Assembly: GCF_036199905.1 (NCBI RefSeq)
Contig: NZ_CP108109.1
Coordinates: forward strand, 5,207,501 to 5,271,500
DNA length: 64,000 nucleotides
Source of the DNA: Streptomyces sp. NBC_00223
Lineage (GTDB): Bacteria; Actinomycetota; Actinomycetes; Streptomycetales; Streptomycetaceae
Reading direction: 5' to 3'
In this document: piece after piece, positions 43,563 to 54,762 of the stretch
Position numbering within the stretch: the first letter of the stretch is position 1
Layout of the letters: each line of letters opens with the position of its first letter
The notes under the pieces: model-generated
What the model saw: only the letters and a program-made list of their open reading frames with translations
Databases searched by the model: none
Told to the model about the DNA's origin: nothing
Program-made: the position numbers and the translations under genes

Positions 43563-44441
43563 ATGACCGCCCAGATTCTCGATGGCAAGGCCACGTCCGC
43601 CGCGATCAAGGCCGAGCTGACCGCACGCGTCCAGGCCCTCAAGGCCCGCGGGATCACCCCCGGCCTCGGCACCCTGCTGGTCGGTGACGACCCGGGCAGC
43701 AAGTGGTACGTCGCGGGCAAGCACCGCGACTGCGCCCAGGTCGGCATCGGCTCGATCCAGCGCGAACTCCCCGCGACCGCCACCCAGGACGAGATCGAGG
43801 CGGTCGTCCGCGAGCTGAACGACAACCCGGAGTGCACCGGCTACATCGTGCAACTCCCGCTCCCCAAGGGCATCGACACCAACCGCGTGCTGGAGCTGAT
43901 GGACCCGGCCAAGGACGCCGACGGTCTGCACCCGACGAACCTCGGGCGGCTGGTGCTCAACGAGACCGGCCCGCTGCCGTGCACCCCCAACGGCATCGTG
44001 GAGCTGCTGCGCCGGCACGGCGTGGAGATCAACGGCGCCCATGTGGTGGTGCTCGGGCGCGGTATCACCGTCGGGCGGTCGATCGGCCTGCTGCTGACCC
44101 GCAAGTCGGAGAACGCCACGGTGACCCTGTGCCACACCGGCACCCGCGATCTGTCGGCGCAGATCAGGCAGGCCGACATCGTCGTGGCAGCGGCCGGTGT
44201 GCCGCACCTGGTCAAGCCGGAGGACGTCAAGCCGGGCGCGGCCGTCCTGGACGTGGGCGTCAGCCGGGACGAGCACGGGAAGATCGTCGGCGATGTGCAC
44301 CCGGGCGTGGCCGAGGTCGCCGCCTGGCTGTCGCCGAACCCCGGCGGGGTCGGCCCGATGACCCGCGCGCTGCTGCTGCAGAACGTGGTGGAGGCCGCCG
44401 AGCGCGCCGCCGAGGGCCTGGCGGCGGACCGTGTCGGCTGA
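43563..44441 (+). CDS. folD: Methylenetetrahydrofolate dehydrogenase/cyclohydrolase
   Basis: The 292-aa protein has the active-site region [18 protein letters not shown] (YxxxK with the K in GKH), the NADP loop [17 protein letters not shown] and the [12 protein letters not shown] signature. It supplies 10-formyl-THF for PurN/PurH. ATG 43563 is chosen by comparison with family N-termini ([10 protein letters not shown]); ATG 43554 is possible. It overlaps the next gene. Confidence 0.96.
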   Translation: MTAQILDGKATSAAIKAELTARVQALKARGITPGLGTLLVGDDPGSKWYVAGKHRDCAQVGIGSIQRELPATATQDEIEAVVRELNDNPECTGYIVQLPLPKGIDTNRVLELMDPAKDADGLHPTNLGRLVLNETGPLPCTPNGIVELLRRHGVEINGAHVVVLGRGITVGRSIGLLLTRKSENATVTLCHTGTRDLSAQIRQADIVVAAAGVPHLVKPEDVKPGAAVLDVGVSRDEHGKIVGDVHPGVAEVAAWLSPNPGGVGPMTRALLLQNVVEAAERAAEGLAADRVG

Positions 44442-44928
44442 GACCCCCGCGGCCCCGGCCGCGGGTCCCGGCCGCGAGGGCCGCGAGGGCCGCGAGAGTC
44501 GTGAAGGCCGCGAGGGACGCGAGTCCGGCCGGGCGTACGCGGGCCGGCACGAGCGCGGGCGCGGGGCGCCCAGGACCACCGCGCGGCCCGAGGGCGGCGG
44601 GCGCGCCGCGGGCGCGGACGCCCCGGCGCCCGCCCGGCAGTGGCCGATCCTGCTGGTCATCGCCGGTGCGATCATCGGTCTGATCGTCACGGCGACCGGC
44701 GCATTTCGGCCGGGTACGCTCACGGTCGGCGCCTCGCTGCTGGTCGGCGCGGTGCTGCGGTGGAGCCTGACGGCGGTCGGCATGCTCGCGGTCCGCAGCC
44801 GCTTCACCGATGTGATCACCTACGGGGTGCTCGGCCTCGGAATCGTGCTGTTGGCGCTGATGGCGCAGCCGGACCCGCTGATCCGCATCCCGTTCCTGGA
44901 GGACATCATCCACTTCTCGGTGCGGTGA
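44431..44928 (+). CDS. DUF3017 membrane protein
   Basis: The 165-aa protein starts with GTG 44431 inside folD (11-base overlap). The N-terminal half is an Arg/Glu/Gly tract with GRE-type repeats ([16 protein letters not shown]); the rest has three hydrophobic segments ([54 protein letters not shown]), the pattern of DUF3017. It is commonly found directly after folD in Streptomyces. Role unknown. Confidence 0.87.
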   Translation: MSAETPAAPAAGPGREGREGRESREGREGRESGRAYAGRHERGRGAPRTTARPEGGGRAAGADAPAPARQWPILLVIAGAIIGLIVTATGAFRPGTLTVGASLLVGAVLRWSLTAVGMLAVRSRFTDVITYGVLGLGIVLLALMAQPDPLIRIPFLEDIIHFSVR

Positions 44929-45130
44929 CGGACGCGGACGTCGGCGGCCATCCGCGGTGACGGACGCGGTCGTCGGCGGACGTAGGCGGTGCCGAGCCGA
45001 TCGTCGTACGACGCGCCTATAGCAGGTCGTACGGCCTTGCGGTGTCCTGTCCGGAAAGTCCTCCGGATGGGGCACTGGCGTTCTAGCGTGGCTCTCGGAA
45101 CGAGTGCCGAACGGACGCGAGGGGTAAGGC

Positions 45131-46015
45131 GTGGGGCAGTGGGAGCCGTTGGCGGACCGCATCCCGCTGGATGTGCGGCGGCTCGCCACGCAACTGCGGC
45201 GGATGAAGGACCGCGGTGGGCTGACGGTACCGGCGCTCGCGGCGCGCACCGCGCAGCCCGTCGAGACCTGGACGCGGGCGCTGGCGGGCCGGGCGGTGCC
45301 GCCGCTGGACGCGGTGGAGGTGCTCGCGCAGATCAGCGGCGCGGACTACGACCGGATCGGCGCGCTGTGGCGGCTGGCGGAGAAGGCCCAGGCGGGAGCC
45401 GGCGACCGGGTGCCCGGTCGGCCGCTGCCGCACCCCGATCCGCTGGACCCGCTGGGGGCGGAGGACGGGTTGCCGGGGCGCCGCCGCAATGTGCTGGTGC
45501 TGGCCGTGGTGGCGCTGCTGGCCGCCGGCGCGCTGGTGGGGGTGCTGCTCACGGCGGGCCGGAGCAGTGGCGGCCCGCCCGAGGAGGACGCGGCGCCGAC
45601 CGTCTCGGGACTGCCCTCGGCCTCGGGTCCGACCTCCCCGCCCCTCGGCGGGACCGCCGGTGGCCGTGCGCCGGGCGTGACGGGCGCCGAGGCCCCGGAG
45701 CCGGACGACACGCCCAAGGACCGGCCGTCCGCGGCGATGGGCTCGGCGTCGCCGTCGGCGGCGCCAGGGGCCGGGCACACGACGGCTGCGAGCGCGGGAC
45801 ACGCGACCCCGACCGACGGCGCCACGGCGACGACCCCGGCCGGAGGCACGGGCGGAGGCTCCGACGGCGGGCCGGACGGCGGTACGGGCGAGGGGAGCAC
45901 CCCGGACAGCGGTACGACCTCGGCGCCGGCCACCGACCCGGCCACGGCGACCCCCAGCCCCACCCGCACCGGCCTGTGCCTCTCCCTGCCCATCCTGGGC
46001 ATCTGCCTCGGCTGA
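45131..46015 (+). CDS. Helix-turn-helix protein with one membrane helix and Ser/Thr/Gly-rich outer tail
   Basis: The 294-aa protein has an N-terminal XRE-like helical domain (DVRRLATQLRRMKDRGGLTV then LAARTAQPVETWTRALAG), a membrane helix (NVLVLAVVALLAAGALVGVLL) and a ~150-residue low-complexity tail rich in Gly, Thr, Ser, Pro and Ala, ending in a hydrophobic SLPILGICLG. This resembles the RodZ/HTH-anchor arrangement of Streptomyces membrane proteins. GTG 45131 with GAGGGG upstream. The final 16 bases and the region beyond are tandemly duplicated. It lies upstream of mdh. Role unknown. Confidence 0.78.
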   Translation: MGQWEPLADRIPLDVRRLATQLRRMKDRGGLTVPALAARTAQPVETWTRALAGRAVPPLDAVEVLAQISGADYDRIGALWRLAEKAQAGAGDRVPGRPLPHPDPLDPLGAEDGLPGRRRNVLVLAVVALLAAGALVGVLLTAGRSSGGPPEEDAAPTVSGLPSASGPTSPPLGGTAGGRAPGVTGAEAPEPDDTPKDRPSAAMGSASPSAAPGAGHTTAASAGHATPTDGATATTPAGGTGGGSDGGPDGGTGEGSTPDSGTTSAPATDPATATPSPTRTGLCLSLPILGICLG

Positions 46016-46280
46016 GACGCGAGGCCCGGGCAGTACGGGTCCGGACGGTACGGGCCTGGGCGTACGGGTCCGGGCTGTACGGTCCCGGCGGCGCGCGCGG
46101 GCCGGCCGGGCGTGGCATACCTCCCGACCTACCGGCGCGGGCATCTGCCTCGGCTGAGACGCGAGGCCCGGGCGATACGGGTCCGGACGGTACGGGTCTG
46201 GGCTGTACGGTCCCGGCGGCGCGCGCGGGCCGACCCGCCGTGCGTACCTCCCGACCCACGGGCACGCGCTCGGCGATACG
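45997..46280 (+). repeat. 142-bp tandem duplication across the stop codon, plus gap to mdh
   Basis: GGGCATCTGCCTCGGCTGAG starts at 45997 and again at 46139 and continues as a near-identical copy through GGTCCCGGCGGCGCGCGCGG. Inside each copy GTACGGGTCCGG-type strings repeat. The first copy includes the end of the preceding gene and its TGA. The 46016-46464 gap otherwise contains only the mdh promoter side; no gene was seen. Confidence 0.85.
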
Positions 46281-46338
46281 CCGCCGGTGGCGGCCGGGCC
46301 GCGACCCACGGTGACCGGGGCCACACGACCTCGGGTGA

Positions 46339-47454
<1,116 letters not shown>

Positions 47455-47473
47455 TCCGTTCCACGCCTTGTCG

Positions 47474-47507
47474 GTAAGGGGCCCCGCCCATGGGTGGGGC
47501 CCCTTAC
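47474..47507. terminator. Bidirectional terminator after mdh
   Basis: GTAAGGGGCCCC (47474-47485) pairs with GGGGCCCCTTAC (47496-47507), with pairing continuing inward through CCCA/TGGG to a tiny loop. It lies between convergent mdh and the MocR-type regulator. Confidence 0.92.
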
Positions 47508-47571
47508 CCGTGGGTCGGCCCGCCGCCGAGCCCTTGAGACGGTCGGCTCATCCGCTCACCGGCTCGTACGA

Positions 47572-49050
47572 TCACCCGTTCAGCACCTCGCACAGCAGAT
47601 CCAGCGCGGTGCCGAACGCGTGCTCCGGCGGGGTGCCGTAGCCGATCACCAGGGCGGGCGGGGCATCGGGCGGCGCGCCGAAGACCGGCAACCCCGTGAC
47701 GGCCAGACCGCGTCGGTGGGCCCGGTCGACGACCGCCGTCAACGGCCCGGCCTCCGGCGGGAGTTCGAGCACCGCGTGCAGTCCCGCCGCGATCCCCGAC
47801 ACCCGTACCCGCGGCGCCCGCGCGGCGAGCGTCGCCACCAGCCGGTCCCGGCGCGCCCGGTAGCGCAGCCGCATTCCGCGGACATGCCGGTCGTACGCCC
47901 CCGAGGCGATGAACTCCGCGAACGTCAACTGGTCCAGCACCGGCGAGTGGTGGTCGGCCATCCGCTTCTCCCGGATCACCGCCTCCATCAGCGACGGCGG
48001 CACGGCGATCCACGCCAGCCGCAGCCCCGGCGCCAGGCTCTTGCTCGCCGTGCCCGCGTACACCACATGGTCGGGCGCGAGCCCTTGCAGCGCCCCCACG
48101 GGTTGCCGGTCGTAGCGGAACTCCCCGTCGTAGTCGTCCTCGACGATCAGCCCGCCGGTCTCCCGGGCCCACGCGGTGACGGCGGTACGGCGGGCGGGGG
48201 ACAGCCGTACCCCGGTCGGGAACTGGTGGGCGGGCGTCAGCAGCGCCGCCGAGACCTCCGCGTCCAGGTCCTCGACCCGGGCGCCGTCCGCGTCCAGCGG
48301 CAGCGTCACCGTCTCCAGACCGGCGGCCGCGAGCAGCGCGCGGTTGTCGGGGAAGCCCCGCGACTCCACCGCGACCCGGCGGGCTCCCCGGCCGCGCAGC
48401 ACCCGGGCCAGCAGTCCGACCGCCTGGACGAACCCCGTGCAGATCACGATCAGTTCGGGGTCGGCACGCACCCCGCGGACCCGGGCGAGATACCCGGCGA
48501 GCGCCGTCCGCAGCTCGGGCCGCCCGCGCGGGTCGGAGTAGCCGAAGGCCTCGCTCGGCGCCGCCGTCAGCGCCCGCCGGGCGGCCGCCGCCCACGCGGT
48601 GCGCGGAAAGGAGGACAGATCGGGGGAGCCCGGCCACAGCGAGTACGGCAGCGCGATCGCGTCCGGCACCAGCTCGGCCGGCCCGGCCCCCGGCGGGTCG
48701 GGACGGCGGAGCGGGGCCACGGGCGTACGGGGAGCCGGGCGCGGGGCCACGGTGGTGCCGGAGCCCTGTCGCGCGGTCAGCCAGCCCTCGGCGACGAGCT
48801 GCCCGTACGCGTCGGCGACGGTGTTGCGGGCCAGCCCGAGGTCGCGGGCCAGTTCCCGGCTCGACGGCAGCCGCGAGCTGGGGGCGAGCCGCCCCTCGCG
48901 CACGGCCTCGCGCAGCGCCGCCTCAAGCCCGGCCCTGGCCCCGGCGCCGGGGGTCGCGGCGCGGGCGGCGGCGAGGTCGAGCAGCAGGTCGTAACCGGCG
49001 GCGCGGTCGCCCCGAGCGGTCCGGTCGTCCTGAGTGGCCCGGTCGTCCAT
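47572..49050 (-). CDS. MocR/PdxR-type GntR regulator (PLP aminotransferase fold)
   Basis: The 492-aa protein has an N-terminal GntR winged helix (LPSSRELARDLGLARNTVADAY) and an aminotransferase-like domain with the PLP lysine in GTASKSLAPGLRLAW and VEDDYDGEFRYD. MocR regulators sense PLP or amino compounds. It is divergent from an AhpD-like gene with only 49 bases between starts, so that gene is the probable target. ATG 49050. Confidence 0.93.
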   Translation of the reverse strand: MDDRATQDDRTARGDRAAGYDLLLDLAAARAATPGAGARAGLEAALREAVREGRLAPSSRLPSSRELARDLGLARNTVADAYGQLVAEGWLTARQGSGTTVAPRPAPRTPVAPLRRPDPPGAGPAELVPDAIALPYSLWPGSPDLSSFPRTAWAAAARRALTAAPSEAFGYSDPRGRPELRTALAGYLARVRGVRADPELIVICTGFVQAVGLLARVLRGRGARRVAVESRGFPDNRALLAAAGLETVTLPLDADGARVEDLDAEVSAALLTPAHQFPTGVRLSPARRTAVTAWARETGGLIVEDDYDGEFRYDRQPVGALQGLAPDHVVYAGTASKSLAPGLRLAWIAVPPSLMEAVIREKRMADHHSPVLDQLTFAEFIASGAYDRHVRGMRLRYRARRDRLVATLAARAPRVRVSGIAAGLHAVLELPPEAGPLTAVVDRAHRRGLAVTGLPVFGAPPDAPPALVIGYGTPPEHAFGTALDLLCEVLNG

Positions 49051-49099
49051 GGGTCAAGTGGACCACAGCGGCAGGCCACTTCGGGGCTAGCTTGGGCTC

Positions 49100-49570
49100 A
49101 TGACGACCACAGAAACCGTCGCTCCCCCGGCCCGGCGGATCAACCTCATGGACCGCGCGCCCGACTTCTACCAGGCGATGTTCGCGCTCGACAAAGCCGC
49201 CTCGCTCGGACTCGACCCCGCCGTACGCGAGCTGGTCCGCATCCGGGCGTCGCAGCTCAACGGGTGCGCGTACTGCGTCGACAAGCACACCGCGGACGCC
49301 CGGGACCTCGGGCTGTCAGACCAGAAGCTGCACGGACTGACGGTCTGGCGCGAGACGCCCTTCTTCACCGCACGGGAGCGGGCCGCGCTCGCCCTGGCCG
49401 AGGAGGTCACCGCACTCGGCGCCCACGGGGTCCCCGACGCGGTCTACGACGAGTCGGCCCGGCTCTTCGACGAGGACGAGCTGCCGCGGCTGATCGCGAT
49501 GTGCGTGACGATCAACGCCTGGAACCGGATCGGCGTCACCTGCCGGCTCTCCCCGGCGATCCGGGCGTAG
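49100..49570 (+). CDS. Carboxymuconolactone decarboxylase/AhpD-family protein
   Basis: The 156-aa protein has the AhpD redox motif NGCAYCVDKHTADAR (CxxC with the downstream His) and an all-helical CMD fold. It probably acts as a small thiol peroxidase or reductase-type protein. It is divergent from the MocR regulator, a pairing common in Actinobacteria. The last 35 bases overlap the convergent transporter gene. Confidence 0.92.
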   Translation: MTTTETVAPPARRINLMDRAPDFYQAMFALDKAASLGLDPAVRELVRIRASQLNGCAYCVDKHTADARDLGLSDQKLHGLTVWRETPFFTARERAALALAEEVTALGAHGVPDAVYDESARLFDEDELPRLIAMCVTINAWNRIGVTCRLSPAIRA

Positions 49571-50399
49571 CGGGCGACTGCGACGGGCCGCCCTCGCCGA
49601 ACCGGGCCAGCGCGAGCGCGCCCAGCACGGCCAGCGCGAAACCGGCGACGGCCACCGGGGCCCAGCCCGCGCGGGTACGGTCGCCCAGCGCGACCACGCC
49701 GACCAGGGCGGGGCCGACCGTCTCGCCGATCACCATGCCCGCGGTGGCCACCGTCACGGAGCCGCTTTGCAGCGCCGAGGTCAGCAGCAGGAAGGCGGTC
49801 CCACCGCCGACGAGCAGGGCGTACGCGGCCGGGTTCGTGAACAGCCCGGTCGGGGTCAGCCGGTCCAGCAGCCGTACGGCCAGCTCGACGATGCCGAAAC
49901 CGAAGCCCGCGCCCAGGCCGAGGACCGCGGCGCGGGACCGCTGCGGCAGCCTTCCGGCGGCGGCGCCGGCCGCCAGGACCGCGAGCGCGGCGGCGAGGAC
50001 GCCCCAGCGCAGCTCCGGGTCGCCGTGGGAGTCGCCCGAGTGGCCCGCGGCGAGGCCGAGCAGGGCGAGGCCGCCGCAGACGACCGCGACGGCGGACCAT
50101 TCCTTCCCGGCGAGCCGGGCGTTCAGCAGACGGGCGGCGGTCACGGCCGTCACGGCGAGGCTCGCGGCCAGGGCGGCGCCGACGGCGTAGATCGGCAGGG
50201 AGCGCAGGGCGATGAGCTCCAGGGCGAAGCCGAGGATGTCGAGGGCGAGGCCGGCGAGGTACGGGCCCTGGCGCATGGCCCGGGCCAGGAGGCCGGGGTC
50301 CACGCCGGATCCGCTGCCCGGGGCGGTGGCGCGGGTGGCCAGGGCTTGGAGGACGGTGGCCACGCCGAAGCAGGCGGCTGCGCCGAGCGCGGTGAGCAT
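49536..50399 (-). CDS. DMT-type membrane protein (EamA-like)
   Basis: About 287 aa with nine to ten hydrophobic segments, starting MLTALGAAACFGVATVLQALAT and including LRSLPIYAVGAALAASLAVT and ALQSGSVTVATAGMVIGETVGPALVG, the repeat pattern of drug/metabolite transporters. ATG 50399 is the simplest start (GTG codons upstream lack a good ribosome site). It overlaps the AhpD gene end to end by 35 bases. Substrate unknown. Confidence 0.82.
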   Translation of the reverse strand: MLTALGAAACFGVATVLQALATRATAPGSGSGVDPGLLARAMRQGPYLAGLALDILGFALELIALRSLPIYAVGAALAASLAVTAVTAARLLNARLAGKEWSAVAVVCGGLALLGLAAGHSGDSHGDPELRWGVLAAALAVLAAGAAAGRLPQRSRAAVLGLGAGFGFGIVELAVRLLDRLTPTGLFTNPAAYALLVGGGTAFLLLTSALQSGSVTVATAGMVIGETVGPALVGVVALGDRTRAGWAPVAVAGFALAVLGALALARFGEGGPSQSPATPGSPGRAGR

Positions 50400-50549
50400 T
50401 CCCGTAAGCACGGGGGTGACTTTACGGGGGGCTTGAAGTGGTGCCGCGCCGTATTCGGGTGCACGTCCGTGCGGGGTTGCCCGCGCCTGGCGGCGCGGGG
50501 TGTTTCCCCGCCCGCACCACCCGTGCAGCATCGATTTCGGCTGCCGGTC

Positions 50550-50815
50550 CTCCCGTGGGGGTGCGCCACCGTCGGCGGCTGCCGCGCCGTCTCCGGGGTG
50601 AGTGCGGGCGAGAGCGCCCGGCCCAGCCGGGGCGTGCGAGTACGAGGCCGCCTGCGGGCTCCCGTGGGGGTGCGCCACCGTTGGCGGCTGCCGCGCCGTC
50701 TCCGGGGTGGGTGCGGGCGAGAGTGCCCGGCCCCGCCGGGTCGTGCGAGCGCGACACCGGCTTCGGGTCTCCCCGTGGGGGTGCCGCGCCGTTGGCGGCT
50801 GGCGCTGTCCCTATT
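50550..50815. repeat. Three ~110-bp tandem repeats between membrane protein and rocD
   Basis: Units start CTCCCGTGGGGGTGCGCCACC at 50550 and 50659, and a shortened unit starts at about 50769; each full unit carries GGCGGCTGCCGCGCCGTCTC and GTGCGGGCGAGAG. They fill most of the 50400-50810 gap, in which no gene is evident. Confidence 0.75.
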
Positions 50816-52028
50816 GGGCCAGTACCTCGCGGAGCTTGGTGAGGGACCAGTCGAGGTCCTGCTTTGAGATGACCAGGGGTGGGGCGAGGCGGATGGTGGA
50901 GCCGTGGGTGTCCTTGACCAGGACGCCGCGGGTGAGGAGGCGTTCGGAGATCTCGCGGCCCGTGCCGAGGGTGGGGGCCACGTCGACGCCCGCCCACAGG
51001 CCCCGGCCCCGTACCGCAGTGACCGCTCCCGTGGCGGTCAGCGCGGCCAGTTCCGCGTGGAGGTGGTCGCCCAGTTGGGCGGCCCGCTCCTGGTACTCCC
51101 CGGTCCGCAGCATCGCGATCACCTCAAGGCCCACCGCGCACGCCAGCGGGTTCCCGCCGAAGGTGGACCCGTGCTCGCCGGGACTGAAGACCCCGAGGAC
51201 CGCCGCGGAGGAGACCACCGCCGAGACCGGTACGACCCCGCCGCCGAGCGCCTTGCCCAGCACGTACATGTCCGGCACGACGCCCTCGTGCTCGCACGCG
51301 AACGTACGGCCGGTGCGGCCGAGACCGGACTGGATCTCGTCGGCGATGAAGAGCACCCCGCGCTCGGCGGTCAGCCGCCGTACCCCCGCCAGATAGCCGG
51401 GCGGCGGGACCAGCACGCCCGCCTCGCCCTGGATGGGTTCGAGGAGTACGGCCACGGTGTCCTCGTCGACCGCCGCGTCGAGGGCGGCCAGGTCGCCGTA
51501 GGGGACGATCGTGAAGCCGGGGGTGTAGGGGCCGTAGTCGGCGCGGGCCTCCGGGTCGGTGGAGAAGCTGATGATCGTCGTCGTGCGCCCGTGGAAGTTG
51601 CCCGCGGCCACCACGATCTTCGCCCGTCCGTCGGGCACGCCCTTGACCCGGTAGCCCCACTTGCGCGCGGTCTTGATCGCCGTCTCCACCGCCTCGGCGC
51701 CGGTGTTCATCGGCAGGACCATCTCCATGCCGCACAGCTCGGCCAGCTCCGTACAGAACTCGGCGAACCGGTCGTGGTGGAAGGCGCGCGAGGTCAGTGT
51801 CACGCGGTCCAGCTGGGCCTTGGCCGCCGCGATCAGCCGGGGGTTGCCGTGGCCGAAGTTGAGCGCCGAGTACCCGGCGAGCATGTCGAGGTAGCGGCGG
51901 CCCTCGACGTCCGTCACCCAGGCGCCCTGCGCGGAGGCGATGACGACGGGCAGCGGGTGGTAGTTGTGCGCGCTGTGCGCCTCGGCCGAGGCGATCTCGC
52001 GGTCCGTCGGGGAAGAGAGGGTGGTCAC
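50811..52028 (-). CDS. rocD: Ornithine--oxo-acid aminotransferase
   Basis: The 405-aa class III aminotransferase has [59 protein letters not shown] and the PLP lysine in [17 protein letters not shown]. It converts ornithine to glutamate semialdehyde in arginine/proline catabolism. GTG 52028 has GGAGA six bases upstream. It is divergent from trpS. Confidence 0.94.
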   Translation of the reverse strand: MTTLSSPTDREIASAEAHSAHNYHPLPVVIASAQGAWVTDVEGRRYLDMLAGYSALNFGHGNPRLIAAAKAQLDRVTLTSRAFHHDRFAEFCTELAELCGMEMVLPMNTGAEAVETAIKTARKWGYRVKGVPDGRAKIVVAAGNFHGRTTTIISFSTDPEARADYGPYTPGFTIVPYGDLAALDAAVDEDTVAVLLEPIQGEAGVLVPPPGYLAGVRRLTAERGVLFIADEIQSGLGRTGRTFACEHEGVVPDMYVLGKALGGGVVPVSAVVSSAAVLGVFSPGEHGSTFGGNPLACAVGLEVIAMLRTGEYQERAAQLGDHLHAELAALTATGAVTAVRGRGLWAGVDVAPTLGTGREISERLLTRGVLVKDTHGSTIRLAPPLVISKQDLDWSLTKLREVLAQ

Positions 52029-52155
52029 GTGCGTCTCCGTTCGTTGTGCGTCGGGAGCCAGGACCGATTGCCTGGAGCGGGGGCCGGGGTGGTGCCCCCT
52101 TCCATCCTCGCCCACGGCCGGGAAGAAGGGGTATGGGAGCGTGCCACCGACCTGA

Positions 52156-53181
<1,026 letters not shown>

Positions 53182-53290
53182 GGGGACGCGCGGGCCCCGC
53201 GGTGCGGCTGTGACGGACGTCGCTGTCCGGTATGCCCGCACGCGCGCGACACTGGATCGGGCGATCGACCCGGGGAAAGGGGTGAACGCA

Positions 53291-53860
53291 GTGGGTACCA
53301 CCACGATCGGCGTGTCCATCGCGGTCCCGGAGCCGTACGGGCGCCTGCTCCAGGAGCGGCGGGCCGCTTTCGGCGACCCGGCCGCGTACGCGATCCCCAC
53401 GCATGTGACGCTGCTGCCGCCCACCGAGGTCGAGTGCTCCGAGCTGCCCGCCTTCGGCCGGTATCTCGCGGGCGTGGCCCGGCAGGGGCGGCCCTTCCCG
53501 ATGCGGCTCGACGGGACGGATACGTTCCGGCCGCTGTCGCCCGTGGTCTACGTCTGTGTGACCGAGGGCGGCACCGATTGCGCCGAACTCCAGGAACTGG
53601 TGCGGTCCGGGCCGGTGGCCCGGGAGCTCCAGTTCCCGTACCACCCGCATGTGACGGTCGCCCACGGCATCGGCGAGGCCGGGATGGACCGGGCGCAGTC
53701 GGAGCTGGCGGAGTTCGCGGCGGCGTGGACCGCGTCCGGCTTCGCGCTGTACGCGCAGGGGTCGGACGGGGTCTGGCGGCAGCTTCGGGTCTTCCCCTTC
53801 GGCGCGGAGGGCCGGGCGGCGCTGCCGCACCAGGCCGTCCGCACGGCGTCCCGCATCTGA
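53291..53860 (+). CDS. 2'-5' RNA ligase-family (2H phosphoesterase) protein
   Basis: The 189-aa protein has two catalytic H-x-T/S-x motifs, PTHVTLLPP and HPHVTVAHG, of the 2H phosphoesterase/LigT family; substrate RNA or nucleotide unknown. GTG 53291 has AAAGGGG eight bases upstream; GTG 53282 is possible. It is commonly found after trpS. The stop codon lies in a 29-bp tandem duplication. Confidence 0.9.
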   Translation: MGTTTIGVSIAVPEPYGRLLQERRAAFGDPAAYAIPTHVTLLPPTEVECSELPAFGRYLAGVARQGRPFPMRLDGTDTFRPLSPVVYVCVTEGGTDCAELQELVRSGPVARELQFPYHPHVTVAHGIGEAGMDRAQSELAEFAAAWTASGFALYAQGSDGVWRQLRVFPFGAEGRAALPHQAVRTASRI

Positions 53861-53897
53861 CCGAGCCGCATCGCCCGTCCCGCATCTGACTGAGCCG
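53848..53897 (+). repeat. 29-bp tandem duplication across a stop codon
   Basis: GTCCCGCATCTGACCGAGCC (from 53848) is repeated from 53877 with one change; the first copy contains the stop TGA 53858-53860. Confidence 0.8.
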
Positions 53898-53947
53898 CGC
53901 CTGTGCAACCGGGCCCGCGCCCGCCGATCCCCGCCGCGCCGCCGGCC

Positions 53948-54703
53948 TCAGACGGGGAGGCGGCGGAAGGCCGCGCGGGGGAGATGCCGCATCGTGGACA
54001 TGACCACGCGCAGCGCGCCGGGGACCCAGATGATCTCGGCCCGGCGCCGCAGGCCGCCCTCGATCGCCTCGGCCACCGCCTCCGCCGTCGTGGCCAGCGG
54101 CGCCGCCGGCAGACCGGCCGTCATCTTCGTCCGTACGAAGCCGGGCCGCACGGCCATGACATGCACCCCGCAGCCGTGTAGCGCGTCCCCCAGCCCCTGG
54201 GTGAACGCGTCGAGCCCGGCCTTGCTGCTTCCGTAGATGAAGTTCGCCCGCCGGGCCCGCTCGCCCGCGACGGAGGAGAGCACCACCAGCGAGCCGTGCC
54301 CCTGCCGCTGGAGCGCGGTGCCGCACACCAGGGCCGCGGAGACCGCCCCGGTGTAGTTGGTCTGCGCGACCCGTACGGCCGCCAGCGGCTCCCGTTCGTC
54401 GCGCGCCTGGTCCCCGAGCACGCCGAAGGCGAGCAGCACCACGTCGATGTCGCCGTCCGCGAAGACCTTGCCGAGGATCTCCTCGTGCGCGCCGGGGTCC
54501 AGCGCGTCGAAGGCCACCACGTACGCCTCCGCGCCCAGGCCGCGCAGCTCCTCGGCCGCCGCCTCCAGCGCGGGCGACGGCCGCCCGGCCAGATACACCC
54601 GGCGGGCCCGGCGCGCGACGAGCCGCCGGGCGGTGGCCAGACCGATCTCCGAGGTGCCGCCCAGGACCAGCAGGGACTGGGGTGCGCCGAAAGCGTCCTT
54701 CAT
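53948..54703 (-). CDS. dprE2: Decaprenylphosphoryl-2-keto-ribose reductase-like SDR
   Basis: The 251-aa SDR has the DprE2-like nucleotide loop LVLGGTSEIGLATARRL, VVLLAFGVLG in place of NNAG, a catalytic Tyr-Lys in FIYGSSKAGLD and Ser in VVLSSVAGE. With the adjacent DprE1-like oxidase it would epimerise polyprenylphosphoryl-ribose to arabinose. ATG 54703 with GGAG. It lies 59 bases downstream of dprE1 on the same strand. Confidence 0.88.
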   Translation of the reverse strand: MKDAFGAPQSLLVLGGTSEIGLATARRLVARRARRVYLAGRPSPALEAAAEELRGLGAEAYVVAFDALDPGAHEEILGKVFADGDIDVVLLAFGVLGDQARDEREPLAAVRVAQTNYTGAVSAALVCGTALQRQGHGSLVVLSSVAGERARRANFIYGSSKAGLDAFTQGLGDALHGCGVHVMAVRPGFVRTKMTAGLPAAPLATTAEAVAEAIEGGLRRRAEIIWVPGALRVVMSTMRHLPRAAFRRLPV

Positions 54704-54762
54704 ACGGGTCTCCAGAGTCGCCGCGCGGGCCGCCGACCGGCCCGCGGCCGCCGTACCGCGGT

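Noticed and set aside
40929-44819. A 1296-codon open frame on the minus strand
   Set aside because: It lies antisense to purH and folD, is Arg/Gly/Ala/Val-rich with no domain, and is the expected shadow frame in high-GC coding DNA.
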